From Ilex aquifolium (lineage: Eukaryota > Streptophyta > Magnoliopsida > Aquifoliales > Aquifoliaceae): 64,000 nt of DNA. The position numbers were made by a program, and so were the translations under genes. Shown piece after piece: positions 19,524 to 31,651 of this stretch. The notes under the pieces were generated by a model. The model searched no databases and was not told the DNA's origin. It worked only from the letters and a program-made list of their open reading frames with translations. Position 1 is the first letter of the stretch, and each line of letters begins with the position of its first letter. The stretch covers positions 49,107,142-49,171,141 of the forward strand of contig OX637394.1 in assembly GCA_951799425.1 (NCBI GenBank). Reading direction: 5' to 3'.

Positions 19524-20211
19524 AGATACAAACCCTTAGAGTTGGTATCTTTTACAAACATTACAATAGTTTTCATGACTCGGCCGGATATAGTTTACGC
19601 AGTCCATGTGGTTAGTCAGTTCGTTTCCAATCCATGCTAGGTTCATTTTACTGCAGTTTAGCGTATTATTCGATATCTTAGAAAAACTGTTCTTTCCTTC
19701 TCAATCATCTACCCATTTACGAGCCTATGCAGATGCTGATTGGGTTGTTTGTCTTGACACTCGACGCTCTATGACTGGTTGGTGTGTGTTTTTTGGAAAC
19801 TTTCTTATTTCTTGGAAGTGTAAGAAACAACACATTGTTTCTAAGTCTTCAGTTGAAGTAGAGTATAGAGCAATGTCTTCATCTTGTAGTGAGATCACTT
19901 GGCTTAGAGGTATTTTGCAGGAGCTAGGTGTGCCTATTCAAACTCCAACATCTTTATTTGCAGATAATGTCAGTGTCATACGAATTACATCTAACCCTGT
20001 ATTTTATGAGCGAATAAAACACATTGAAGTTGACTGTCATTTTATTCGTAACAAATATCTAGATGGCGAGATCACTCTACCTCGTGTTGCATCTCAGCAC
20101 CAACTTGCAGATATCTTCACCAAGGCAATGATTCGGGCTCGACATGAATATCTAGTTGACAAACTGATGCTAATTACTCAGCCTCAGTTTGAGGGGGAGT
20201 GTAGAAACTAG
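19524..20211 (+). pseudogene. Ty1-copia pol fragment (RT end and RNase H)
   Basis: The left part reads TRPDIVYAVHVVSQF, the end of copia RT, but meets two stops (about 19635 and 19660) and a frameshift. From about 19718 the RNase H reads AYADADW, then RSMTGWCVFFGN, ISWKCKKQHIVSKSS, a YRAMSSSCSEITWL block, SLFADNVSVIRI and HIEVDCHFIRNKYLDG. It ends QLADIFTKA...EGECRN with TAG at 20209-20211. Gag, integrase and most of the RT are missing, so this is a 5'-truncated relic. Confidence 0.9.
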
Positions 20212-20330
20212 AGATAGTATTGTTGTATTATATTGTTATTTATTGTTTTATAAGGGGTTTTTATGCAATTGTACAACTCTCTTTTACACTAATATAAATA
20301 CAACTCTCGTAAACGTTAACTATTATCTCA
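20191..20330 (+). repeat. Polypurine tract and probable 3' LTR remnant of the copia element
   Basis: GAGGGGGAG at 20191-20199 is a typical copia polypurine tract. It is followed by TGTAGAAACTAG, a normal LTR start, at 20200. A TATAAATA-like word and a possible CA end near 20330 would give a short LTR of about 130 bp. The right border is a guess. Confidence 0.5.
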
Positions 20331-20842
20331 ATTTTAAATTGCCCCGTGAACTTTTAATTGTTCCTTGAACTATATAATTTGTTTCAATCGATTCCTTTCT
20401 TTAAAAATTGACCGTCAAATGAGACAAATTAACGGTTAAAAAACTTGAAATATTGCATTCACCTGAAGGTAAAACAATCCATTGGCTACTCTAATTCCAA
20501 ATTAATGAAACATTATCAACAAAAATGGTGAAAGAATTATAGACAAAAAAGCCAAAAAATTCTATCCATTTATGAATCACTGGACCTTCACGAACGAAAA
20601 ATCCATTCAGAACCATGTATCAAATCCCCTGGTCTTCGTTGCAACAATAGAGTTATAAGTGTAGGTGAACAGACCATTGTTGGCTTCAGTCATGTGTGTC
20701 TTCTTCTCAAAAACATTTCTTGTATTAAGTGCCATGGTTTCAAACCCCTTCCAACCATCTTTGATGTTCCTATGAACTCCAGATGGAATTCTGATGATAG
20801 GATTAACATATCATCCTTTTCTTTATACTTCCACTAACAGAT
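20331..20842. other. 3' flank of the formin gene
   Basis: No confident gene is seen. The minus strand holds a 66-codon stop-free run (about 20614-20815) without recognisable motifs. The formin 3' UTR should lie in the right part. Confidence 0.35.
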
Positions 20843-23800
20843 CTATGGAGTGTCATCATCTGAACTAGAACTATCCATCCGTCTGTCAGTGATAGCTGGA
20901 AAAAGACGCAGACGAGGATCTGGAGAAGGAGAATGGCGGGGTTGTGAATCCTCTTTCCTTAGCATCCTATTCGGCCTCCTTGGGGCGTCTTTCACTTCTC
21001 TGCATTCCTTATCTAACACTATAAGGAAATCCCGAACAATGACAAATAACCGCAAACCCTCATCCTTGCCAGAGTTCCCGTGGAAGTAATCTGTTGTGCT
21101 CTTCACCAGAGCCATTACTCTCTTCTCTTCCTCAAATAACCATTTTGTGTCAACTTCAGCATTCTGAACAAAATTCTTCAGAGCTTGGTGGAACCCATTT
21201 TCTTCACCTAAACTCCTCATATCCGAGTTAAGGAAATCCCGGGCTTTAACGAATCCATGACCAAGTTTGGCAACTGTTCCTGTTAAGCCATCAACATCCA
21301 AAACTGCAGCTTTCTTGACGTTCTCAAGCTCACCACCCAAACCTGAGACCACCTGAAGACCAATACTACGATAGTGCTCTTCTGAATCATGAGAAGCATC
21401 CTCAAGGACATCATCAGACTTGATGCTGGACCTGCTACGGCCAGCTTTAGCTGCACGGGCAGCTCGTACACCTTCTGAGCGGATTATCTCTTGGACAACA
21501 AAGTGCAAGAGTGTAGTTTTTCCATCTGTTCCTTTTACATCAGATAATTTTAAAAGTGTGTCGAGTTTAAATGCTTGTGCACCACCACGAAAGGTTCCAT
21601 CATTCATGCGATTACCAGTTTTGAGAACAGCCTCTAGGAGTTTGAGAAACAATCGGCTTTTTCTGAGTTCCAAGCAAGCAGCCTGCAGCATAAAAGGGAG
21701 ATGCCATAAAAGCTAGAGGCTACTATGTTCAAATATACTAATAAATAACTAAGTTTATTGGAAAATTGTAACAAGCAGAATTGATGGATCAACGAGTAGA
21801 TATGTCTGTAAGACTGTAATGCATTTATGACTGAGCGCGTGCATGCTGGTATATGTATGTCAACTGAATATTAAGGTGTTTACGGAAAAGCGAAAAAAAC
21901 AAAAAGAAATATAAAATTTAAGTACCACTGACAAATGGATTCAGGTTTGAATAACTCCCACTTGACAGTCAGAAAACATGTCAGACACTTAGATAAATAG
22001 AATATAATGCCAAGATCAATGTAAAATAGATGAAAATGACCAGCTTGATGTTAAAAATGTTTGAGCTCAATAGAGAAAGAACTGATATTCAAGGAGAATT
22101 GTAACAACAAAATTTAATAGGATGTAACTTTTGAAATCTAAACAGAAGAAGAAGAATCAGCAGCAGCTGAGATCTCTTGTAAATTATGTGTCGCTGTCTC
22201 CAAGATTACCAAGTGTATTTTCTTTCTCCACCCTCGATAGGTAAGAAGTGAGGGAAAGGAAAAAAAAGATAGCAGGATGGGAGCTTCCAGCAACAGCAAC
22301 GAGAAGAAGATAAGAAAAAATTCTAAAGAAGACAAAAGTCATGGAAAATAGACAACATGTTTATTTTTTTTGCGCAGTTTCTTGAGTCCAAAATGTGGAA
22401 AAAAGCAAAGGCACCAGATAATTGATACTTGACAAATAAAAATCTTCTAAGCATAATTTATTGGACTTTATTGGACTATCTCATGCAATATGATGGTATT
22501 TCAGATCTTTCCGTTGTGCCATCGCACTGTAGCTGCACATACATTATGAACGAAAAGAACCAAGTGAAAATAATCAGTCAAGGAGTGGGAATGGGAAAAA
22601 GCAGACACCAGTGAGAATTAGAATCCACTGAAGCAAAGATCCAGTGGTCTTACCTCTAATGTAGCAAAGGACTCTTTAGTAATTGATGCTTCCTCCTGCA
22701 GACTCCACATGAAAAGCAATGATTCTAGCCTTTTAAAGGCAAATGGGATGTTAACCAATACTTTTAGGAACCGCTCTGCAGACCCAAGTCGAGAAAGTTC
22801 ACCACTATAATGCCTCAGCTTCAGTTCTTCTTCTGTTGTTGGTGCCATTTTTAACAAAGTTTGAAGTATTTCTGATGGAAGCTCATTTCCTGATTCAGCT
22901 CAAAATGGGTCAGCCTCTGCTAATTACCAATATTATATTTAGCTGCAATGTGGAGAAGAGAATCACCTTCTTGAAGTGCATCACAAACTTCTTCTGTTGT
23001 CACATTCAATGCCTTCAGAAGAATTGATAAATTCTGTGACTTTTTCTGATCAATTATTTGAACATATTGTGTTGAAGGATCCTTGGATGAAGACTCCTTC
23101 TTGGGCTCATTCTTGTTTCTCTCAGCAGGGGAATAGCCAAATAGAGTTTCTATCATCTCTTCATTGAAACTGTTCATAAACATGTTCATTGTCTTTTTGG
23201 CAGCTAATACTTTTAACAATCCATAAGCAACATCAAAGAGGAATGAGGGAGAAAGGGACAGAGAGCGACTTACTGGAAGGACCCTGATTTAATCTGATGC
23301 CAAACCATTGAATGATCAGGATTTGCCAGAACCTTATCCCAGAAGAATGGCTTTAGCTTGGTTTTAGGAGCATCAGCCTCATCCCCTTGAGCAAAAGCCT
23401 TAGTTGACGGATGCCTCGGTCCAAGAGGTGAAGCTCGTGGTGGTTTTAAGCCCATGGCAGGCAGCCGAGGAGGAGGGAGAGCACTGCTTGGAGGCGGTGG
23501 AGGGCGAGGACCAGTCTTGATGCCAGAAGGTATAGGTGGTCCTGGAGGGGGAGGACGTGGTGCACCAAAAGGAGGTTTTAGAGATGGAGGTGGTATAGGA
23601 GGAGGAGGAGGAGGAGGAGGAGGAGGGGGAGGAACTGTCTTGCCAGGAGTGGAAGGTGGTGCAGCGGGATCTGCCCTTCCAGGAGGAGGCTTCAGAGGAG
23701 GCAGTTCAGGGGTGGCCAACCTTCCAGGAGGGGATTTCAGAGGAGACGGTGGTATCTTTGCAGAATTTTGTGCTATTGCAGCACCAGCAACAGACCCCAT

Positions 23801-26508
23801 TGGAATTTCAATTTTTGAGAAATTCAAACTATTTGGCTCTACGTTAAAATTACCATCCAAACATGAACCCATTTTGTTATGGTCCGGGTCGGTATGGAAT
23901 GACTGATTACCAGGATTCACTTTCTTAAGTGAATTTCCTAATGCAGATGACTTCCGTGATGAACCTGAAAAATCAAAATTGCAAAACATATTAGTATAGC
24001 AAATTTCGAAATGCAATTAAATTTTGAAAAACACAAGAAAGGAACTAACTATATACCAATAGAATAGTCACTTAAGCTTAAACACAAAAGAGGCCTCTCG
24101 TCTTTTCGTCTGGCTCCGGATCCAGTCCCACAAACCCTCTGACAGCATAAAAAGAGCAGTGCAGCAACAAGCAGTGTCACTGCAGCAGTTACAACAACAG
24201 CAATAACAACTGTTTTACGGCTGCTCTTCTGCTTATTTGGCTGTTCATGTGAAGCTTTTGAGCTTGTACCAGATGTAGGTTGCAAGCTTGAATCTTTAAA
24301 ATCTGGTGCAAAAAATGGCTGCGACAGAGGACCAGTAGGCCGCTGAGGCTTAGGAAGTACAGAACTTGAAGGTGGTGGATCAATGGAAGGTTCTGGACTA
24401 GAAACAGTTGGTGCAGATACAGGCGACAGGGCAGGTGCTTCTTCAAAATTCTGAAGCAATTCACGTCGTCCAGGAGCGTCAGATCCCCCAAACCAGGACT
24501 CGAGGTACTTGGTGTACCAACTTTTAGAGCTTCTCTCTTCTCCAGAGACCAGGAACATGAGATTTTTCTTCCTCACACAATCCAGAAGAGTTTGCTTAAC
24601 CCGGGGATGCAAGATACTGACAGTTTTTTGTATGTTTTCTTTCGCGGATGCCTTAATTTCAGAAATTATTTCAGTGCTGCCACAGTACTTATAGTCTGGG
24701 GCATATAATTCAAGGTCTTCAACCGCATCTTTTGCACAAATCACCTTTAGCCCACAATTTAGCCATAGTAGCTCAGCCTGCAGCCAAGGACAACTATGAG
24801 ACTTCAATAAGCTTATGCATTCTGATCTGAATAACGTGCATAAGTACCGTCCAATAATCCCTGTCGTTGAGTGTATCGAATCCTATGAGCTTTATTTGAA
24901 AACATATTAGTCACAGAGAAACAAACTTTTGATTTGATTTTTCCACAAACACTAGTGAACTGTTGTTCTACATATTGTGTTTCTATGTTCCACACATTCT
25001 GCTTTCTGGATGGTTCCATTAAAAAAGTTGCACATAATTTATTTTACGAAACAATTATCCTTTCCACCTAATGTATTGTCTCTAATTATTACTTTGTGCA
25101 ATCTATTGTTCCAGGTAGTGTTGCAAGTTTGAGTCTTATAAAAGCTTGTAACTCTTCTGCATACTACTATATATAATATATGAAGCATCTTATTTCAGCC
25201 ACATGTTCAACAATAATTCAACATAGCAACTAGCAAACAGGGTAATGGAGACCAAAAATTGAGTAATGAGTCTAGTGACTCTTTTACCCTTTATCTATAA
25301 CTAACAGCCATGAGACAAGCAAGCTAAGAAGATGCCCAGAGAATACACGAGTCAAATGCAAAGAAACACGACATTGAGAACTTGAAGAAATAACATATGT
25401 CATGAACTAAATAATGGACTTTCAACAATACTCTCCATTTATGAAGGAGTTTAGAATATCATACGCAAGTATTATAAAAAGCAGTTGAAAAGTCTGCAAA
25501 TTTATCAATCAAAGCCAGCTTAAGCTAAACTTACTATAAACAAATAAATCATATTACCATATTCTGGCATCTTCTTCCATTATCAATAGATTCAGGAATT
25601 TAATTGTATTTTATCCTGAAAGTAATTCAGGATTTTTATTTCCAAAAGATAAACCTTCAGTTTTATTTTAGACACAGAATATTGCTATTCCATCCAGAAA
25701 TTCCTAGCACCAAACTTTTACACCAAAGAGGAACAAAAATTCCAAGCATTTTACTAACGGCATTGGTAAAAGTTTCCTAAACCTGATTGTTATGGTTCAA
25801 TGATATTTTTGGACACATGCAGAATGAAGCATATGAAAGAAGAAAATTTTGAAAGAAATAAACTTTGCATCTCCTTGAGAATAAAGAGCAGACCAGGAGT
25901 TCTTTGCCAAATCCTATACGAAGGAGAGCCTGTTGGACAAGCCTAATGAGCAACTATAATTGCTTCTTCTGAGGCATAAACCACTCTGTTCCTATGATAG
26001 AATTCTAATATTACTAGGCACTTTAGTAGAACATATGTCTCTCATCACTACATGACATCAAATTGTTGGGAAACTAAGTAGGAATACAGTATTTTTCTAT
26101 GTGGCATGTAGTGTGATGTTGGCTCGATATTGTACACATACCCACTTCTAGAATATATGCGTGAAGTAACATCAACATAAGTCTTTAACATGCTAGTTAC
26201 AACAAAGAGAAGTACTTCACAAATCCTCCTTTTACTTGTGTTACTACACCAAAGCAATACTCTTTTCATCCCATATGCGAACATGCATTCCAAACAAAAC
26301 CCATGAAATGAACAAAACTACATACTTAAAATAACACAAAAATAAAAGTTTACATCTTTCCTACCATGTCCTCATTTATCCTCCCCAAATCAATTGGATT
26401 TCCGAGTGACAGTTCTTTGGCCATCTTCTTGCTTTCCAAACTTGCCGCTGCCAAAGCAAAAAGCAGAAAAGCAAATGCAATGGAACAAACCACTCTGCTG
26501 GCAGCCAT
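20843..26508 (-). CDS. Class I formin-like protein (signal peptide, TM, Pro-rich FH1, FH2)
   Basis: Six exons, in transcript order 26508-26365, 24777-24057, 23964-23274, 23169-22967, 22889-22654 and 21682-20843, join in frame to 944 aa. Exon 1 starts MAASRVVCSIAFAFLLFALA, a clear signal peptide, and ends INEDM; exon 2 continues AELLWLNCGL. Residues ~237-260 (TVVIAVVVTAAVTLLVAALL) form a transmembrane segment after a Ser/Pro-rich outer region. A poly-Pro FH1 region with one run of about 12 prolines precedes FH2, which begins KTKLKPFFWDKVLANPDHSM near residue 489. FH2 includes NEEMIETLFGY, LKTGNRMNDGT and GAQAFKLDTLLKLSDVKG. The tail ends DRRMDSSSSDDDTP. The protein would nucleate actin at the plasma membrane. 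The N-terminal 'AELLWLNCGL...AVEDLELY' pattern resembles Arabidopsis FH3/FH5. Intron 1 is about 1.6 kb. Confidence 0.95.
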
Positions 26509-27794
26509 TGGTTCTTGAATCAGCATTCCAAGAGCAGACTATGGTTTTCATGTCATCACAAAAACCCCAAAATGAAACCAAAAACCGAAACCTCTCTATG
26601 TTAGTATGTCTCAAATCTCCACCAATCAACCCTAGAAATCATTCATCACCCCTCAACACACCAAATGGTATAATCTTTTCAGCATTTATCACCTACCCAA
26701 ATCAATTTTTTTTCTGAAGAAAGCCCTTTAAATGTCACAATCATAGACTTCAATCAATATTCTTATTGAACACACTTCAAATTTCTTCGAAAAACTCCAG
26801 GCCTGGGGTCAAAGACACTCCTTTGAGCAAGACCCATAACTTTCCGTCCAATGAAACGCCAAATAATCGAATCAAACACTCATTTAATAAAATAACCACC
26901 TCCTAAATCAAGCAGTAGTAGCGCCAATGAACTGAATTATCCGAATTAAATAACATTCAAACGGAAAACATTTCTCAATAATGGACCCAACGTTCATTTA
27001 GCCACAAGGAAATTCCTTTACTTGGGTTTTTGCATATGACCAGATCCACCAAAAGGAGCACAAAAAGACATGAAACTGCTTAGAAAATTGGTACAGTTGA
27101 CCACGAAAGCTGAAAAAGACAGAAACGGCTTCCAAAAAAAATACTGAAATGGTCAAGTCCTACAAAGTTTGGTTTGTTTAACTAATGAGTGTTTGATTTC
27201 TTGGAATTTTTCAACATTCGCTTTAAGTTTCCTCAACGCGACCATGCGAGATTGGCGCGGGGAAAGAGACGTCTTTTCCTGAGATAGCACCGTTGAGAGA
27301 TGGGAGTTGGTACATTTTAGCAAACGAGTTGAAAACTGAGGGGGTATGGTTGACCTTTTATCTGGGCAGACCAACATGGATTGGTTATTCGGGTTGGTAT
27401 ATAACCCGAGAACTGAAATTGAGGAATGTCAAGGTAACTACACATGTCTCCAGACACAATGCAATATTGAAAATTAAATATTGATTCTCTAATATTTATA
27501 TTTTAAATAAAAATTTGGTTTTTTGTAATTATGTAATTTTAAATTAAAATGAAGAGAGAAAAAAATATATTATTTGACATTTTGGAGTATTTGATGTATT
27601 GATTAAATTGTCTGATATTGGGGCGATGCAGAGAAGATAATATTATCGAGTAAAAAAAAATGGATGAATTTTAAACTATTTAATCAAAGTAGATGAAGAT
27701 TAAAATCTTGACTCTTGTTGTATTTTATAAGTAGAGAATTCACTCACACTTCGTCTTTTGTTTTTGGGTCATTGCTTTAACTTACACTTCAGTC
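26509..27794. other. Formin upstream region and intergenic DNA
   Basis: This should hold the formin promoter and 5' UTR. No clear TATA box stands out. A pyrimidine-rich, GC-richer patch near 27240-27300 may mark an open promoter region. No other gene is seen. Confidence 0.4.
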
Positions 27795-28471
27795 TAGGAG
27801 TGTCCATGGGCTGGGCTGGACCGGGCTAGGTTCGCGAATTTTTTTCCGGGTCGGACCTAAGTAGTGTAGGTCCAAGCTTTTACTCAACTGAGTTATCAGG
27901 CAGGTCGAGCCGGGCTTCAAATAGGGGTAGACTACGTGCAGCCCAACCCGTGAGCCTATTGGGCTAACCTTCTGGGCGGGCCTGCTCGCGGGTTTTTTTT
28001 ATATACAATTTCATTTAAAAATAAAAATATATAAATTATATTTTTGAATCAAAAGTAGAGTTAAAATGGATAAAAATAAAATGATGAATAATTTTTTTTT
28101 TATTAGGAGATGAACTACATCTAATAGAATGAATACATCCCAACTAAGTTGACCCCTACTCACTTTTATCTATCATTTGCATTACTCTATCTTTTAAAAC
28201 TTGTATGTTTAATACATGGAAAAAAAATAATACAATATTTATAGTATCTAAATTTTTAAAAAACTTCAAATTCTGACATTAGGAAACTTATTTCGAAGTT
28301 TCAAATTTAATGGTCTAAAAGTATAATTTTTTTTCAAAGGAGGGGGTCGCGGGCTATGTGAGCGGGCGGACTCTTGGGTCGGGTTTTAATGGGTTTTTTG
28401 GACGGGTTATTGGGCCGGATTTCAAGCCATATAACGAGATCCGTGAGTAACCCGACCCATGAATACCCCTA
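27795..28471. mobile_element. hAT-type MITE with 8-bp target-site duplication
   Basis: The left end TAGGAGTGTCCATGGGCTGG and the inverted right end TAGGGGTATTCATGGGTCGG match at 17 of 23 terminal bases, all differences being transitions. Flanks are CTTCAGTC (27787-27794) and CTTCAATC (28472-28479), an 8-bp duplication with one difference, as expected for hAT. Inside are GGGC/GCCC-rich arms and an AT-rich centre with no coding capacity. It is a non-autonomous 677-bp copy. Confidence 0.85.
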
Positions 28472-28801
28472 CTTCAATCTCTCAATTTTTACTTGTGATA
28501 TTTTAACTTTTCATTTTGTGATATTTAAATATCGACAATTTTCCAGCTTTTTAAAATAGTTTAGTACTGAACTTTTATTGAAGTAAATAATGAAAGTGAA
28601 TCACTAATGTTATTGAGACGTAATTTAAGAACATAATTTAGAGACATAATACATTGTGATTATTGGAGTGATAGTGAAATACATTTAATACTAGGACCCA
28701 CTCATAATCTAATAACTATAATCATTAAATTCTTAAATTATGTCTCAATAACATTGTTCAAAGTGAATATATGATGGCTCAATAGACACAATCTCATCGT
28801 G
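28472..28801. other. AT-rich intergenic DNA
   Basis: No gene or repeat is recognised in this stretch between the two hAT MITEs. Confidence 0.35.
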
Positions 28802-28809
28802 TCCATAGA

Positions 28810-29099
28810 TAGAGATGTTAATCAAAACGAGCTACTTTGGCTTGACTTGGATAGGACTCAACTCAAACTCAACTGGTGTTCTAAACAAACTGAGTTTGAA
28901 CATTTTTTTAGACTCGTTTAGAAAAACGAGACTAAAAAACTTGTTTCATTTATATGTAAAATAGTCGAGCTACTCGGGTTCGAGCTCAACTCATTTTTTA
29001 AACGAGCCGAACTTGAATAATTTTTTAGACTCGTTTAAAAAAATGAGCTCGATAACCTCATAATCAAGTTTGCAAAACTCGATTCGATTAACACTCATA
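28810..29099. mobile_element. hAT-type MITE, 290 bp, with perfect 8-bp target-site duplication
   Basis: Ends TAGAGATGTTAATC and (inverted) TATGAGTGTTAATC flank a body rich in 'ctcgtttaaa/aaacgag' foldback words. TCCATAGA is present on both sides (28802-28809 and 29100-29107). There is no ORF. Perfect flanks suggest a younger insertion than the neighbour at 27795. Confidence 0.88.
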
Positions 29100-29107
29100 T
29101 CCATAGA

Positions 29108-29777
29108 TAACACAGCTGTTCACCAACCACGTATAATGAGTGATCTATCTTTAAGTGAAATTGAAAAAAAAAAAAAATTTTAAAGCAGATTTACATGTCA
29201 CAAAAGTATACAAAAAAAAGTGAGGAAAGAGGCCGGTTGTATTTCAAATTTTCATTTATAATGGTAGAAGCATATTGTTACAATTAGAGAATTGAACTTA
29301 TGGTACAAAGTAACATGGATTTCTCATAACTAATTACTTTTCACACTTATCAGTGATGACTTTTAAGTTCATTATAGTTTGAGGAATTGAAAATACTATC
29401 GTTTAAATAGATATCCAAGTTCAGGCCAATCGAGACAAATTAGATAAAGACTTTAAATAAAAAATTTCTTTTAAAAGTGTGATTAATAAACACGTTTTCC
29501 ATTTATTGCTTACTGTGGAAGAGGAAACTAACAAAAAGTGGGTCTATGAGCCACTGTAGGAGCCAATGAAAATATACTTGTCTAATTTTCCCAGTTTTAG
29601 CTCAATAATAATAGAAAGTAGTTCTGATAAAAGAAAGGGTCAATGTCTTTATTCCAATTCCTCCACACGCATTCATGAGCCAATTTGCTGCATTGCAAGT
29701 TGATGATGCAAGTGAAAGACTGTTTGATCATATTTATTGAAAGAAAGAACCACAACCTACATATATATTAGCTAAAA
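29108..29777. other. AT-rich intergenic DNA
   Basis: Nothing recognisable as a gene. Many A-runs are present. Confidence 0.35.
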
Positions 29778-29876
29778 AAAAAGGCAACGCGGTGTAAGAG
29801 GCTCCTACGTACCGGGGTTTGAGAGAGTCATATATGCGCAGTCTTACCTCCGCATGCGTAGAGACACACACTCTTT
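29778..29876 (-). repeat. Au-like SINE 3' fragment
   Basis: Read on the plus strand it goes A-run, GGCAACGCGGTG, AAGAGGCTCC, ACCGGGGTTTGAGAGAGTC, then CGCAGTCTTACCTCCGCATG. This is the order and wording of the plant Au SINE 3' half in reverse, with the A-run standing for the poly-T end. The tRNA-like head is missing. Identification is from remembered consensus wording. Confidence 0.55.
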
Positions 29877-30521
29877 GGGTATGCCCCAGTCCCCAGTTTC
29901 TAACGTAGTAGCTCTAGGTGGCCAAAACTGCAAAAATCCATCAAACTCACACCAATCCTGTTTTTAGGAATAGTATATATGCAGATGCCAAACTAAAACT
30001 ATTGCAGCACCACAACTATATATAGTTAAGTGCATTTCCAAAAGTCAAATAATACATATAAAAAGTAGGAAAAAAAAAATCTCAGGCAACTTGGTGCTGC
30101 AGGACAATAATAGACAGCCAATGCCTTTCAATTTTCCAAAGTATTCCTTTCACACTAAGTTGCTTGATAAGAGGTTCTTATACCTTCAATTCAAAAGTTA
30201 AAGACAAGTGTGTACGGTAAAGAAGTAGGGAAACCTGATGCATCTTACATGTTATTTCTCATCATTCTCCTTAAATCCAATCTACTTTTTATGAAGAAAA
30301 ACAGTAATTTCTGAACTGTACTCATAGTCACATTTAGAAAAGAAAAAAAGAACATTTCCACTCATCTAGATTACTCAAAAAGATAAAGACACCCAGTTAC
30401 CTGTTCTGTCTTGCCACATCCTCTTTATGGAAGAAGACAGCCACAAATTTTCTGTTGGCCGCACAAGGAATCTACCCATGCCTAATCAGCCTGCCACAAT
30501 TCTTTCTTACAAGTGAAGAAG
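29877..30521. other. Upstream region of the small heat-shock gene
   Basis: No gene is seen. AT-rich sequence leads into the promoter elements below. Confidence 0.35.
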
Positions 30522-30529
30522 TTCTAGAA
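30522..30529 (+). promoter_or_regulatory. Heat-shock element core upstream of HSP21.7-like gene
   Basis: TTCTAGAA is a perfect TTCnnGAA inverted pair. It is embedded in GAAGTTCTAGAAAAGAAATA, with further GAA units. It lies about 83 bp upstream of TATAAG (30612-30617) and 150 bp upstream of the ATG, a normal place for HSF binding. Confidence 0.65.
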
Positions 30530-30679
30530 AAGAAATATTCTTTTAGCTTTACAGCCTCAATATATTCCCTCAGCATTTGTTCTCCACTTTTTTCAAAGGC
30601 AGCACTCACTCTATAAGGTGCATCAAAGTCTCAAACTCTCTTCAACACAACTCTGAAGATTTGGGTTTTCCCACCTGCA

Positions 30680-31651
30680 ATGACTAGTTGCAAAAAACTT
30701 GAAGTTGAATTGGAAGATCCAAATCCACGGAAATGGTGTGTTCCATTGAAGGAAGATACTTTTGCAAGTTTCATGGCCAAAGGCAGTTCAACCGTGCATA
30801 AGATTTTCGGTGATGGGTCCCTGTTCAGTCCCTTGCTATTTGGGAAATTCTTTGATCCTTCTGATGCTTTTCCACTATGGGAATTTGAGTCTGATGCATT
30901 GTTATCTAAGCTTCGGAGCTCCAGCCAGAGCACAGTCGATTGGTTCCAAACTGATGCAGATTATGTTTTGAAAGCAGAACTGACAGGTGAGTGTTTTTGG
31001 CTAACTTTTGCTTAATTTTGTAGCTTTTGGTTCTAATTTGTGAATGAGATTACTTAGCTGGATTTCATGCTCTCATGAAACAAGAAAAATGCAATAAATA
31101 CGTTGCCATTCTACAGGATACACGCCTATGGAGTTCGAGGCATTATTCCTAAACTCATGGTTCCCCAGTAAATATCCCCAACAAGGGGATGCATCAAGGT
31201 TTTAGAAAATATATTTGTGGCACTAATCCTTGATCACATGTTAAATGGGATTGGATTGGTAGAGTTGGGGATAAGGCCAAGACTCCAGCAGAGTTTTATT
31301 CCAAAAACTGCTACACAAGACATGGCGAATTTTCTTTGACACTGCTGATTTGTTACAACAGGATTAGGGAAAGATAGTGCTCAAGTTTGTATTGAAAATG
31401 GAAAGTTAGTAGAGATTAGTGGGCAGTGGAGGGAGCAACGAAACTCTAAGACAAAGGACTGGAGAAGCGGCCATTGGTGGGAACAAGGGTATGTTCGGAG
31501 GCTAGAATTGCCTGAAAATGCAGATTGGAGGAAAATAGAGGCACATGTGAATAATGACATACTTTTAGAGATTAGAATTCCAAAGAACACTTTGGACTGT
31601 GATACTGCTCGAGGAAATGATGGGGCAATCAAAGACTCTGAATCTTCTTAA
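30680..31651 (+). CDS. HSP21.7: Class VI small heat-shock protein (21.7 kDa type)
   Basis: Exons 30680-30986 and 31362-31651 join in frame (intron GT 30987, AG 31361) to 198 aa. The N-terminal part contains PRKWCVPLKEDTF, TVHKIFGDGSLFSPLLFGKF and DPSDAFPLWEFESD, the signature of the plant 21.7-kDa class VI protein. The alpha-crystallin domain follows: DWFQTDADYVLKAEL, GLGKDSAQVCIENGKLVEISG, WWEQGYVRRLELPENADW and VNNDILLEIRIPKN. The I-x-I tail motif common in other sHSPs is not seen after this. As a class VI chaperone it would hold unfolding proteins in the cytosol or nucleus. A heat-shock element lies in the promoter. The intron falls inside the crystallin domain. Confidence 0.93.

Noticed and set aside
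20614-20815. Minus-strand 66-codon stop-free run downstream of the formin
   Set aside because: No recognised motif and no acceptor linking it to the formin, whose tail already ends in the usual place; length is compatible with chance.
23454-23906. Plus-strand Gly-rich frame of 150 codons
   Set aside because: It is the antisense of the formin proline-rich FH1 region.
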